Shown here: positions 9,394-18,620 of the stretch, piece by piece
Position numbering within the stretch: position 1 is the stretch's first letter
Layout: each line of letters starts with the position of its first letter
Assembly (NCBI RefSeq): GCF_018860155.1
Contig: NZ_JAHKNI010000020.1
Coordinates: 62,001 to 126,000 of the forward strand
Direction: 5' to 3'
DNA: 64,000 bases
DNA from: Nocardia albiluteola
GTDB lineage: Bacteria; Actinomycetota; Actinomycetes; Mycobacteriales; Mycobacteriaceae
The notes under the pieces: model-generated
What the model was told of the DNA's origin: nothing
What the model saw: the letters and a program-made list of their open reading frames with translations, nothing else
Database searches by the model: none
Position numbers and translations under genes: made by a program

Positions 9394-10367
9394 GAAAAAC
9401 GATCGTCGCGGCGTCTGCCGCCCTGGCGCTGCTGCTATCGGGCTGCGGTTCGACAACCCTGTCGAAGGTGGAACACCGTGGTCAGTCCAGCGGCACGAGC
9501 CGGCCGTGCGGCACCCTCAATCTGGCGGTCAACGCCTGGGTCGGCTATGAGGCGGACGCGGCCGTGGTCTCGTATCTGGCACGCAACAAGCTCGGCTGCG
9601 CGGTCAGCGAGAAGCAGATCGACGAGCAGGTCTCCTGGCAGGGCCTGCCGACGGGGCAAGTCGACGCCATCCTGGAGAACTGGGGGCACGACGACCTGAG
9701 GAAGCAGTACATCCAGACCATGCACGTCGCCCAGAGCGCCGGATCCACCGGAAACAAGGGGCAGATCGGCTGGTACGTGCCACCGTGGATGGCCCAGCAG
9801 TACCCCGACATCACCGACTGGCACAACCTGAACAAGTACGCCGATCTGTTCCGCACCACCGAATCCGACGGTAAGGGGCAACTGCTGGACGGCTCGCCGT
9901 CCTACGTGACCAACGACGCGGCCCTGATAGAGAATCTGCACCTGAATTACAAGGTCGTCCAGGGCGGCAGTGAAACTGCGTTGATCACCAGCCTGGGTCA
10001 GGCACAGCAACAGAGAACTCCCATGCTGGCGTACTTTTACTCGCCGCAGTGGTTCCTCAACCAAGTGCCACTGGTGAAGGTGAACCTGCCGCAGTACACA
10101 CCCGGCTGCGACGTCGACCCAGCCAAGATCGCCTGTGATTACCCGGACTATGACCTGGACAAGATCGTCTCTAACTCGTTCGCTCAATCCGGCAGTCCCG
10201 CTTACACATTGGTCAAGAACTTCCACTGGACCAATGCGGACCAGAACGAGGTCGCCAGGTCGATCGCGGTCGACCGGATGAGTGACGACGATGCCGCGAA
10301 GAAGTTCATCGACGGTCATCCGGACCTCGTCGCCCAATGGCTGGCCGGCACGGGCGCCGCATCGTAG
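9390..10367 (+). CDS. proX: Glycine betaine-binding lipoprotein
   Basis: This 325-residue substrate-binding protein captures betaine outside the membrane for the ProVW importer. The N-terminus is a lipoprotein signal, MRKTI followed by a hydrophobic stretch and the lipobox LLSGC. The mature part contains NLAVNAWVGYEADAAVV and the tryptophan-rich segments WENWGH-like (ENWGHDD), IGWYVPPWM and YFYSPQWFL; aromatic residues like these build the betaine-binding box in OpuAC/ProX proteins. The start codon overlaps the proW stop by four bases. Downstream lies a strong stem-loop and then betA. Confidence 0.9.
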   Translation: MRKTIVAASAALALLLSGCGSTTLSKVEHRGQSSGTSRPCGTLNLAVNAWVGYEADAAVVSYLARNKLGCAVSEKQIDEQVSWQGLPTGQVDAILENWGHDDLRKQYIQTMHVAQSAGSTGNKGQIGWYVPPWMAQQYPDITDWHNLNKYADLFRTTESDGKGQLLDGSPSYVTNDAALIENLHLNYKVVQGGSETALITSLGQAQQQRTPMLAYFYSPQWFLNQVPLVKVNLPQYTPGCDVDPAKIACDYPDYDLDKIVSNSFAQSGSPAYTLVKNFHWTNADQNEVARSIAVDRMSDDDAAKKFIDGHPDLVAQWLAGTGAAS

Positions 10368-10371
10368 CCCG

Positions 10372-10446
10372 GCGGGACAGGAACGCCCGGTGGGCTCCTC
10401 CAACGGTCACTGCCAATCGGCTCTTCCTGTCCCGCAATAGTTTTTC
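10372..10446 (+). terminator. Stem-loop with T-tract between proX and betA
   Basis: GCGGGACAGGAA at 10372-10383 pairs perfectly with TTCCTGTCCCGC at 10424-10435. The 40-base loop has a small nested GCCC/GGGC hairpin, and the right arm is followed by AATAGTTTTT. This reads as an intrinsic terminator or attenuator lying 33 bp before betA, which would lower betA expression relative to the transporter. Confidence 0.65.
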
Positions 10447-10479
10447 ACCACGCACCACTGCCCGATCCAGGAGGGAAAC

Positions 10480-12147
10480 ATGGCTTCGAGCCACTACGAC
10501 TTCATCATTGTGGGAGGTGGATCCGCCGGTTGCGCACTGGCTAACCGGCTCTCGGCAGATCAGGGCAATCGCGTGCTGGTCCTGGAAGCAGGACGCAACG
10601 ATTCGCTGTGGGATGTTTTCGTGCACATGCCAGCAGCGCTGCCGTTCCCGATCGGAAGCCGGTTCTACGACTGGAAATACGAGTCCGAGCCCGAACCCCA
10701 TATGAACGGCCGACGCATCTACCATGCACGCGGCAAGCTACTCGGCGGGTCCAGCAGCATCAACGGAATGATCTTCCAGCGCGGAAATCCCCTGGACTAC
10801 GAGCGATGGGGCGCCGACCCGGGTATGGGCTCCTGGGATTTCGCACACTGCCTGCCCTACTTCAACCGGATGGAGAACTGCCTGGCGGCTACGCCGGACG
10901 ATCCGTACCGTGGTCACAGCGGCCCCCTCGAGCTCGAGCGCGGCCCGGCTGCGAACCCGTTGTTCGGAGCCTTCTTCGACGCCGCCGAGCAGGCGGGATA
11001 TCCACGCACCGACGACGTGAACGGCTATCGCCAGGAAGGCTTCGCGAAGTTCGATCGCAACATTCGTAACGGCCGACGGCTCTCGGCAGCCCGCGCCTAC
11101 CTGCATCCGGTGTTGCATCGGCCGAATCTCGACGTGCTCACCCGCGCATTCGTCGAGCGAGTAATCTTCGACGGCAAGCGGGCGGTCGGTGTCGAATACC
11201 GGCACCGGGGCCATCGGACCAAGCGGATCTACGCCGAGCAGATCATCCTGTGTGGCGGTGCAATCAATACCCCACAGTTGCTACAACTTTCGGGCGTCGG
11301 AAATGCCACCGAGCTCGAGGCTCTGGGTATCCCTGCCGTACACGACCTGCCCGGTGTGGGTGAGAACCTGCAGGACCACCTCGAGGTCTATATCCAGTAC
11401 GCCTGCAGGCAGCCGGTTTCCATGCAGAAATACCTGAAGTGGCGCTACCGGCCGTGGATCGGCGCACAGTGGCTGTTCCTACGCCGCGGCCCGGGTGCGA
11501 CCAACCACTTCGAAGGCGGCGGGTTCGTGCGCAGCAACGACGACGTCGCCTACCCGAACCTGATGTTCCACTTCCTGCCGATCGCCGTCCGCTACGACGG
11601 CTCGTCCCCGGAAGGCGGCGACGGATACCAGGTACACGTCGGGCCGATGTACTCCGACGCCCGCGGGAGCGTGAAGATCACCAGCCGCGATCCCCGGGCG
11701 CATCCGGCCCTGCGGTTCAACTACCTGTCCACCGATCAGGATCGGCGTGAATGGGTGGAATCGATACGGGTGGCGCGAAAAATCCTGAATCAGCCCGCAC
11801 TCGCACCGTTCAACGGTGGAGAGGTCTCGCCCGGACCCGGTGTCGAGACCGATCAGGAAATCCTGGACTGGGTAGCGCGTGATGCCGAGACCGCGCTGCA
11901 CCCGTCCTGCACCGCGAAGATGGGTACCGACGCGCTCTCGGTCACCGACCCGCAGACCATGGGCGTACACGGCCTCGAGGGACTGAAGGTCGTCGACGCC
12001 TCGGTGATGCCCTACGTGACCAACGGGAACATCTACGCGCCGGTGATGATGGTCGCGGAGAAAGCCGCCGACCTCATTCTCGGCAACGAACCACTCGCCC
12101 CCGCGACCGTGCAGTTCTACCGGCACCTGCCCGCGGAAATGAAGTGA
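10480..12147 (+). CDS. betA: GMC-family choline dehydrogenase
   Basis: The 555-residue flavoprotein of the glucose-methanol-choline family would oxidise choline to betaine aldehyde, the substrate of BetB. It shows the FAD-binding motif VGGGSAGCALANRL, the GMC signature around ARGKLLGGSSSINGMIFQRG, and near the C-terminus the catalytic region HPSCTAKMG followed by NGNIYAPVMMVAEKAAD. An excellent GGAGGG site precedes the ATG. Placement after betB and proVWX supports choline over other alcohols, although GMC enzymes vary in specificity. A 16-bp stem-loop follows directly. Confidence 0.87.
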   Translation: MASSHYDFIIVGGGSAGCALANRLSADQGNRVLVLEAGRNDSLWDVFVHMPAALPFPIGSRFYDWKYESEPEPHMNGRRIYHARGKLLGGSSSINGMIFQRGNPLDYERWGADPGMGSWDFAHCLPYFNRMENCLAATPDDPYRGHSGPLELERGPAANPLFGAFFDAAEQAGYPRTDDVNGYRQEGFAKFDRNIRNGRRLSAARAYLHPVLHRPNLDVLTRAFVERVIFDGKRAVGVEYRHRGHRTKRIYAEQIILCGGAINTPQLLQLSGVGNATELEALGIPAVHDLPGVGENLQDHLEVYIQYACRQPVSMQKYLKWRYRPWIGAQWLFLRRGPGATNHFEGGGFVRSNDDVAYPNLMFHFLPIAVRYDGSSPEGGDGYQVHVGPMYSDARGSVKITSRDPRAHPALRFNYLSTDQDRREWVESIRVARKILNQPALAPFNGGEVSPGPGVETDQEILDWVARDAETALHPSCTAKMGTDALSVTDPQTMGVHGLEGLKVVDASVMPYVTNGNIYAPVMMVAEKAADLILGNEPLAPATVQFYRHLPAEMK

Positions 12148-12153
12148 GCCATT

Positions 12154-12195
12154 CCATGGTGGGCGGAACGAGATGAGGGGTTCCGTCCACTATGG
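12154..12195 (+). terminator. Strong stem-loop after betA
   Basis: Bases 12154-12169 pair with 12180-12195 over 16 positions, including two G-U wobbles in RNA, around a 10-base loop. It starts seven bases after the betA stop. There is no T-tract, so it would act by a mechanism not needing one or protect the 3' end. Confidence 0.65.
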
Positions 12196-12292
12196 ACCGG
12201 GGTCTGATCCGGCGAGCCATCAACTCGTACTCCACCGGGGGCGGCGGTAGAATCGCGTCACTTCTCCCGATCTGGACACATACAGGGACTCG

Positions 12293-14617
12293 ATGGCTTC
12301 ACTCTCGGCAGATATGCCGAACACCATGCCGGCGGACATCACCAGCTTCGTGGGCCGCAGACAGGATATCGCCGCGGTCCGGCAACTGATCCGTGTCACA
12401 CGATTGGTGACGCTGACCGGCATCGGTGGCGTGGGCAAGACACGGCTGGCGCTGCGCGTAGCTCGCGGAGTACAACACACCTTCCCCGAAGGAGTCTGTT
12501 TCGTCGAGCTGGCATCACTGAAGGACCCGGCCCTGCTCGCTCACACCGTGATCGACGCCCTCGGGATCGAGGAACAGTCGGCGCGCAAGCCGATGACCGT
12601 TCTGTGCGATTACCTGAGCCAACGACGCATGCTGGTGGTACTCGACAACTGCGAACACCTGGTGGAAGCCGCTGCAAACCTGGCCGATGGGATGCTGCGG
12701 GCCGCGTCTGGCGTCCGCATTCTGGCGACCAGCCGACAGCCGCTCAGGATTTCCGGCGAGCGCATCTACCCGGTCGCACCCCTGCCTGCGCCCGACCCGG
12801 ATGACCCCGTCGAGTTAGGCACGGGTATACAGTTTCCCGCGGCTGCTCTGTTTGCCGACCGTGCGGCGGCGGTCATCCCGGAATTCACCCTCACAGAGGA
12901 TAATTCGGCGGCGGTCGTTCGCCTCTGCCACCGGCTGGAAGGAATCCCTCTCGCCATCGAGCTCGCCTCGGTGAAATTGCGGGCGCTCACCGTCGACGAA
13001 CTCGTGAATCGTCTGGACGACCGATTCCAATTTCTCCAGGAAGGAAGCCGTGACCTGCCACAGCGGCAGCAGACCCTGACAGCGCTCATCGACTGGAGTC
13101 ACGACCTGTGCACCCCGGCCGAACAAGCGCTGTGGGCCCGCGCCTCCGTCTTCGCCGGTGGATTCGGCATCGACGCGCTCGAGGCGGTGTGCACCGACGA
13201 CACACTGCCGGAACGCGACATTGTCGACACCGTCGCCGGACTGGTCGACAAGTCGCTCTTCATCCGCGAGGAGCAGGGACAACGTATCCGCTTCCGCATG
13301 CTGGAAACCGTCCGCACCTACGGCCAGGCCCGGCTCACCGCATCGGGCGACGAATCGTCCCTGCGCCGTCGACACCGCGACTGGTACCTGAACCTCATGG
13401 AGACAGCAGGCGAACAATGGGTCGGACCGCGGCAGCGTGAGTGGGCGAGCCTGCTTCGGGCGGAGCACGCGAACCTGCGTCGGGCGCTGGAGTATTGCCT
13501 GTCCCAACCCGGTGAGGCCCGCGTCGGACTCCGCATGGCTGCCGTGTTCTGGTTCTGGTTTGCCATGGGATACATGATCGAGGGCAGGTTGTGGCTGGAT
13601 CGAGCACTGATGCTGGATACCGAGCCGAGCCGCGAGCGGGCTTGGGCGCTTGCCACCGACGCCTACATCGCTGTCTTTCAGGGCGACGAGGCAGCCGCGA
13701 CGGCACTGTCCGAACAGGCCTACGACCTCGCCGTCCGGCTCGACGATCCCGCCGTAATGGCCTATGCCAAGCACATGCTGGGGGTGCGCCTATTCCTGCA
13801 CACCGATCTGTCCGGCGCGATCCCGCTGTTCGTCGAGGCGCGCGAGCTATACACCCACACCGACGTTGCCGCGCAATACCAGGACAACCTGCAACTGGAC
13901 TTCGCGACGGCCTGCATTCTTCTCGGCCAGCTCGACAGGGCTGCCGAGCTGGTCGATGGGTTGCTCGAGCGCTGCACAGCAGCCGGAGAGCATTGGGAGC
14001 TGTCATGGGCCCTGTGGCAGCGCGGCTGGCTCGAGCTGATCCACGGTGAGCTCGACCGAGCAGAAGCAGACTTGTGCGAGGCACTACGGATCTGCCGGTT
14101 CTTTCACGACACCCTGGGCATCGCCTTCCAGCTCGACGCACTCGCCTGCACCACGATGGCCACGGGCGATGCGGAGCGAGCCGCCACTCTGTTCGGCGGG
14201 ACCGAGACGGTGTGGCGCACCCTCGGCTTTCCGCTGATCGGCTCGATCCACTTGCTGGCGTATCGCGATCGGTTCAAGGATATGGCGCGGCGAAAGATCG
14301 GAAATGCCGAGTTCGACGCAGCATTCGAGCGCGGCAGCGCGTTGACAACCGAAGAAACGCTTGCGCTCGCCCTGCGAGAGCACACCAAACCGGTGCCCGA
14401 AACTCTGCGTCCGGCGGCGTCCTTGCTCACGCGGCGCCAGCGCGAAGTCGCCGACATGGTGGCCGCGGGACTGTCGAACAAGGAAATCGCGAAGAGGCTG
14501 TTCATCTCGCAGAGGACGGCAGAGCATCACGTCGAAAGCATCCTCACCAAGCTCGATTTCAATACACGAACCCAGATCGCCGGCTGGGTCATGGAACAAC
14601 CCGCCGACCCTCGATGA
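12293..14617 (+). CDS. LuxR-family transcriptional regulator with N-terminal NTPase domain
   Basis: A 774-residue regulator. Residues ~15-330 form an AfsR/NB-ARC-like NTPase, beginning ITSFVGRRQDI with Walker A GIGGVGKT and Walker B-like LVVLDNCEHLV. The middle is helical repeat sequence. The last ~60 residues are a LuxR/GerE DNA-binding domain, LTRRQREVADMVAAGLSNKEIAKRLFIS. Such proteins activate target promoters after ligand or partner binding to the NTPase/repeat part. It follows the betaine block, separated by a stem-loop, and shares its NTPase architecture with the kinase fusion upstream of betB, so both may govern betaine metabolism. The start ATG has AGGGA shortly upstream. Confidence 0.9.
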   Translation: MASLSADMPNTMPADITSFVGRRQDIAAVRQLIRVTRLVTLTGIGGVGKTRLALRVARGVQHTFPEGVCFVELASLKDPALLAHTVIDALGIEEQSARKPMTVLCDYLSQRRMLVVLDNCEHLVEAAANLADGMLRAASGVRILATSRQPLRISGERIYPVAPLPAPDPDDPVELGTGIQFPAAALFADRAAAVIPEFTLTEDNSAAVVRLCHRLEGIPLAIELASVKLRALTVDELVNRLDDRFQFLQEGSRDLPQRQQTLTALIDWSHDLCTPAEQALWARASVFAGGFGIDALEAVCTDDTLPERDIVDTVAGLVDKSLFIREEQGQRIRFRMLETVRTYGQARLTASGDESSLRRRHRDWYLNLMETAGEQWVGPRQREWASLLRAEHANLRRALEYCLSQPGEARVGLRMAAVFWFWFAMGYMIEGRLWLDRALMLDTEPSRERAWALATDAYIAVFQGDEAAATALSEQAYDLAVRLDDPAVMAYAKHMLGVRLFLHTDLSGAIPLFVEARELYTHTDVAAQYQDNLQLDFATACILLGQLDRAAELVDGLLERCTAAGEHWELSWALWQRGWLELIHGELDRAEADLCEALRICRFFHDTLGIAFQLDALACTTMATGDAERAATLFGGTETVWRTLGFPLIGSIHLLAYRDRFKDMARRKIGNAEFDAAFERGSALTTEETLALALREHTKPVPETLRPAASLLTRRQREVADMVAAGLSNKEIAKRLFISQRTAEHHVESILTKLDFNTRTQIAGWVMEQPADPR

Positions 14618-14677
14618 GCTTGCGTTTGGGCCCGCACCAATCCCGGTGGCGGCAAGAATCCCGTCCTGCGGATCGGG

Positions 14678-16096
14678 TTATCCGGTAATGCGGTGGTCGT
14701 AGGCGATCGCGCGACGGGCTTGCTGATCGGCGCGCTGCTGCGGTGTCACCGTGGGGAATCCGGTGGGCAGCTTGGAGGACAGGTCGCTCAGCTTTACGAT
14801 CGCCACGGCACGTACGGCCTGGCTCGGCGAGGACGTCTGCCCGGGGATGGACTGTTGCCATCGCAAGGAGACCATGCCTGCGGTGTGCCCGTCGGGGTCG
14901 AGCCAGTTGGCGATGCCCGGGTCGTTCTTACTGATCACGTAGGTGTAGGTGCCGTCGGGGTTGGGGGTGGCCTGGGTGGTGTTGAGGCTGCTGGTTTTGG
15001 TGCGGTATTCGTAGGCCACCCCCCAGGGATCGGTGAGTTGGATGCCCATCGACTTGAACCCGGTCGGGTCGAGAGTGATCACCATCGCCTGGTCGTCGGC
15101 CAGCCCGAAAGATCCGTAGCTGGCCTCCCCGCGACCGCCGGGGCGTCCCCAGGCGGGGACCAGGGTGTTGGTGGGGTGGGCGTAGACGTAGGTGTTGAAG
15201 TACTTCAGCCAGAACGGGGCGGTGGTCGACAGGGTCTGGGCGGCCTGGTGGGCAAGGTCGTCGGTCGAGGGGGCCGACGGTGCCGTCTTCCCCGATACCC
15301 GCTTGATTTCCAGGTCGACGGGGTTCTCGGTGCCCCAGTCGTTGAGCAGGTCGCGCACAGCCAGCCAGGAGGGTTTGTCCTTCTGGATCAGCAGGTGGTT
15401 GGGGGTGCCGGGTTGGCCGTCGGCGCTGACCGTGATCGTGAAGCTGCCGTCCGGCGCGAAAGTTATCTTGTCGTCGCTGAGTGAGTCGATCTGGGTGCCG
15501 GCTTCGGAGTTGAAAACGGTAGTGCCCGGGATGGCATCGCGCATTTCGAAATTGAGTTGCGTCGGGCCCGGGTTGTGGCGGACACCGTGGATCTCGTATG
15601 TCGAATGCGGATCGAAAGCCGCGTCTCGATATACGTTGTCAGGATTCTCGATGCCGTAGCCCGAGTCCGGCATGGACAAACCGTGGTAGTCGTGCGCGGC
15701 GGTGGTGGCCCACACCGGAACCGGATTGCTGGTCCGGGACCAGGTGATGGCCTCCAGCACCGCGGCGGCACCGATCGAGTTGGCGGCCCGGTCGATGGTC
15801 GCCTTTCCGGTGGGCGTCGAGCCGAGCGGATCGGCGGCGTAGAGCTGTTCGACCTTCTCGATCGCGGCCTGCATGGTCGGCGTCGCCAGCACCTGGCGCG
15901 CACGGGCCTCGACCGCCGTCTGCGCGCCGGTCGCCAAGGCACTCGGGTTCCCGGGTCCGCCCGGATTGGCGCCGCCGGTTACGGTGACGTCGTTGCCGCA
16001 ACCGGCGACCAGCGAGCCAACCGCCAGTGCGATGATCGCGGTCCTGCGGACCGCACTCCGGCTTCCCATTCGCTGTCGGCTGGCCATTTTCTTCAT
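14678..16096 (-). CDS. DUF1214-type secreted lipoprotein
   Basis: This 472-residue protein has a lipoprotein signal (MKKMASRQRMGSR, a hydrophobic run, then LVAGC) and should be anchored outside the membrane. The C-terminal half looks like the DUF1214 fold, ending in an NWLDPDG segment followed by MVSLRWQ, comparable with the NWLP region of other family members. No catalytic residues are known to me for this family. The ATG at 16096 has AAGGA nine bases upstream; an upstream extension has no such site. It is transcribed away from the GntR gene, with the GntR-type operator at 16226-16250 in the shared promoter region, so it is probably under GntR control. Confidence 0.7.
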   Translation of the reverse strand: MKKMASRQRMGSRSAVRRTAIIALAVGSLVAGCGNDVTVTGGANPGGPGNPSALATGAQTAVEARARQVLATPTMQAAIEKVEQLYAADPLGSTPTGKATIDRAANSIGAAAVLEAITWSRTSNPVPVWATTAAHDYHGLSMPDSGYGIENPDNVYRDAAFDPHSTYEIHGVRHNPGPTQLNFEMRDAIPGTTVFNSEAGTQIDSLSDDKITFAPDGSFTITVSADGQPGTPNHLLIQKDKPSWLAVRDLLNDWGTENPVDLEIKRVSGKTAPSAPSTDDLAHQAAQTLSTTAPFWLKYFNTYVYAHPTNTLVPAWGRPGGRGEASYGSFGLADDQAMVITLDPTGFKSMGIQLTDPWGVAYEYRTKTSSLNTTQATPNPDGTYTYVISKNDPGIANWLDPDGHTAGMVSLRWQQSIPGQTSSPSQAVRAVAIVKLSDLSSKLPTGFPTVTPQQRADQQARRAIAYDHRITG

Positions 16097-16225
16097 CACA
16101 CGATGTCCTTTCCGGTCGAACAGGCCGGCGGCGTCAAGGTCGATGCCTTCGGCGGTGGCCCCGACGCGACGGTGAGTGGTGTTCGCTCGCCAGCAACGCC
16201 GGTAACGCGACAAGAATCATGCCAT

Positions 16226-16250
16226 GACAGCTAGATGTCTAGATGTCTAC
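16226..16250. promoter_or_regulatory. GntR/HutC-type operator, copy 1 (TAGATGTC direct repeat)
   Basis: The site contains TAGATGTC twice in tandem, at 16232-16239 and 16240-16247. With the preceding GACAGC it forms a near-palindrome of the type GACATCTAGATGTC with one mismatch. Over 25 bases it matches the site at 17218-17242 at 22 positions. It lies in the divergent promoter between the lipoprotein gene and the GntR gene. Confidence 0.75.
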
Positions 16251-16352
16251 CGCATCACTCTCACTCAGCGGGACTGCTCAGCCGTTTCCGGGTAGCACAT
16301 GCCTCGATGGCCTGCCCCGCCGGACAGGAGGGTGCATCCGTAAGATGCGGCT

Positions 16353-17147
16353 GTGTCGAGAGGACGAGGCGGTGCGCCAGTGTACGTGGCGATGGCGCGC
16401 GCTCTGCAAGCACGGATCGATTCCGGAGAGCTGCAACCGGGTGTCCGCTTGCCGAGCGAGTCGGAACTGGCCGCGGAGTTCGCCGTCAACCGGCTCACCG
16501 TACGCCAGGCCGTGGCCGAGTTGGACCGGGCAGGTTCGATCGTGATTCGCCGCGGTGTCGGCACGTTCGTCCGGGAGCCCACCGTGCGAACCACGATCGG
16601 CGTGAATGCCGAGACCCAGCAGTCGATGGTCGGGCAGCGCCCGATGGCGTTGCCGGTGTCGGGATGGTCCGGTGCGGACGAGCAGGTGCTCGCGCGCGTC
16701 GAAGGTGCCGACTCGATGCTCGATCGTCACGCAGGCGACCACCTGCGCCGTGCCGCCTCCGAACTCGTCCGGATCGACAGCCTCGCCTCGATAGAGGGCC
16801 GGACCTGGTCGGTCAACAGTTACTGGCTGCCGAAATCGCTTGTCTCAGCGGACTTCCGGCCGCCACAGACGCGGGGCAACGTCGTGGTATCGGTGGCCGA
16901 GATGCTGGGTTTCGAATTGTGGGCCGATTGGCGCGAGTTCAGCGCGGTCGGCGCCGATCTCTATGACGCGGAACACCTCGGCGTGCCCACCGGAAGCCCG
17001 CTGCTCGTGCGCGAAGGCGTATCGAGCGGCCCGGACGGGACGCCGGTTCTCTACACCCGTCGACGCATCAAGGGTGACAGCGCGAGCTTCGTTCTGAATT
17101 TCCCTCGACCCAGCAGCGGTCGCCCCGGGGACGACGCCCGGCCGTGA
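16353..17147 (+). CDS. GntR-family (HutC subfamily) transcriptional regulator
   Basis: This 264-residue regulator has an N-terminal winged-helix domain (PVYVAMARALQARIDSGEL, PSESELAAEFAVNRLTVRQAV, GVGTFV) and a C-terminal UTRA-like effector-binding domain from about residue 95. HutC-type members usually repress catabolic genes and their own gene until a small ligand binds. Two almost identical operators flank the gene, one in the divergent promoter upstream and one before the OYE-kshA operon downstream, so it very likely controls both sides. The start is a GTG at 16353 with a weak ribosome-binding site; a GTG a few codons further in is possible. Confidence 0.88.
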   Translation: MSRGRGGAPVYVAMARALQARIDSGELQPGVRLPSESELAAEFAVNRLTVRQAVAELDRAGSIVIRRGVGTFVREPTVRTTIGVNAETQQSMVGQRPMALPVSGWSGADEQVLARVEGADSMLDRHAGDHLRRAASELVRIDSLASIEGRTWSVNSYWLPKSLVSADFRPPQTRGNVVVSVAEMLGFELWADWREFSAVGADLYDAEHLGVPTGSPLLVREGVSSGPDGTPVLYTRRRIKGDSASFVLNFPRPSSGRPGDDARP

Positions 17148-17217
17148 GCCGGCGGCGCCCCGCTGTGCCTCACTGAGTGGAAAGCCGATTGACGCACCGC
17201 CGGAGTACCGAAAGACT

Positions 17218-17242
17218 GACATCTAGATGTCTAGATGACTAG
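17218..17242. promoter_or_regulatory. GntR/HutC-type operator, copy 2 (perfect GACATCTAGATGTC)
   Basis: A perfect 14-bp palindrome GACATCTAGATGTC at 17218-17231 is followed directly by TAGATGACTAG. The 25-base unit matches the site upstream of the GntR gene at 22 positions. It lies 97 bp before the Old Yellow Enzyme gene, where a repressor would control the OYE-kshA operon. Confidence 0.8.
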
Positions 17243-17338
17243 CCGAGCGGTGTTCGACCGGTGCCGAGGTCCCGCCGTTCGGGAACAACGGCACCGCAAC
17301 GGCTCGGCCGAGTCTGTCGGTGAAAGTGAATGTGAACT

Positions 17339-18481
17339 ATGAATGGTGCGCTGTCCCCGCTTTTCCGCCCCCTGGACATACGGGCACTGCGAGTGCCGAA
17401 TCGGATCGTGATGGCGCCCATGACGCGGGCGTACTCACCCAACGGGGTGCCCGGTGCGAATGTCGCCGACTACTACCGGCGCCGCGCCGAAGGAGGCACC
17501 GGATTGATCGTCACCGAAGGGGTAGCGATCGGCCATCGGACTGCGGTGGACTCGCCCTCGGTTCCCCGATTACACGGTCGAGACGCCCTCGACGGGTGGC
17601 AGCGAGTGGTGGACGCGGTGCACAAGGCGGGCGGGAAGATCGTCCCCCAGTTGTGGCACGTCGGTCCGTTGTGGGGTGCGATGGGACCGGTCGATCCAGG
17701 GTTGACACCGATGCGGCCGTCGGGGGTGTGGGGCGCGGTGGGAACGACGTCGTACCCGGACGACTATGTCCGCCGCGCACTCGAGCCCACCACACCCATG
17801 ACCGAAGCCGACATCGCCGAGGTGATCGAGGCATATGCCACGGCAGCGGCGAACGCTCGCGCCCTGGGATTCGACGGCGTGGCCATCCACGGCGGTCACG
17901 GCTACCTGCTCGACTCGTTCCTGTGGCAGTCGACCAATACCCGCGATGACGCCTGGGGTGGAGACCTCGCCCGCCGGACCGCATTCCCCGCCGCGGTGGT
18001 CGCCGCGATCCGCGAGCAGGTCGGCCCCGACCTGCCCATCGTGTTCCGGTTCTCCCAGCACAAACAGCAGGACTACACCGCCCGCATCGCCGAGGACCCG
18101 GCCGAGCTCGCCATCATCCTGCGGACACTGGTCGACGCCGGTGCCGATGTGCTGGATGCGAGTTCGCGTCGGTTCGACCTCCCCGCATTCGGCCGGAGCG
18201 ATCTGTCGCTCGCGGGGTGGGCCAAGAAACTGACCGGCGCCACCACTATGGCCGTGGGCAGCGTAGGACTCGGAAAGTCGTTGCGCGAGAGCCGAATCGA
18301 CGGCAAAGCCAGCAGCCGCGACAACATTCCGGAACTGGAGCGGCGCATGGCCGCCGGGGAATTCGATCTCATCGCGATCGGCCGGCTTCACCTGGCAGAC
18401 CCTCGACTGGCCAGCACCCTCCGGCAGCGCGCCGAGCTGCCCTCCTACAACCGGGCCGTCCACGAAGCCGACCTCAGCTGA
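17339..18481 (+). CDS. Old Yellow Enzyme-type NADH:flavin oxidoreductase
   Basis: The 380-residue protein is an FMN-dependent TIM-barrel ene-reductase family member. It has the N-terminal LFRPLDIRALRVPNRIVMAPMTRAYSPNGVP, the active-site region WHVGPLW near the usual substrate-binding histidine pair, and the HGGHGYLLDSFLWQSTNTR signature followed by GGDLARR. Such enzymes reduce C=C bonds of enones or act on related ring compounds. It is the first gene after a GntR-type operator and precedes a KshA-type oxygenase by 139 bp, so it may reduce or open a steroid-like enone in the same pathway. The true substrate cannot be read from the sequence. Confidence 0.88.
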   Translation: MNGALSPLFRPLDIRALRVPNRIVMAPMTRAYSPNGVPGANVADYYRRRAEGGTGLIVTEGVAIGHRTAVDSPSVPRLHGRDALDGWQRVVDAVHKAGGKIVPQLWHVGPLWGAMGPVDPGLTPMRPSGVWGAVGTTSYPDDYVRRALEPTTPMTEADIAEVIEAYATAAANARALGFDGVAIHGGHGYLLDSFLWQSTNTRDDAWGGDLARRTAFPAAVVAAIREQVGPDLPIVFRFSQHKQQDYTARIAEDPAELAIILRTLVDAGADVLDASSRRFDLPAFGRSDLSLAGWAKKLTGATTMAVGSVGLGKSLRESRIDGKASSRDNIPELERRMAAGEFDLIAIGRLHLADPRLASTLRQRAELPSYNRAVHEADLS

Positions 18482-18620
18482 AGCGGTCTACCCACTGTTT
18501 CCGCATTCGCAGACACGCGACGCCGACCTGGCGGCGGCCGCAATCGTCCACCGCCGCAAAGGAAGTCACAGCCCGGCGACGACAGGTCGTGTGGGCACCG
18601 ACCGAGGGAGTGATATATCG

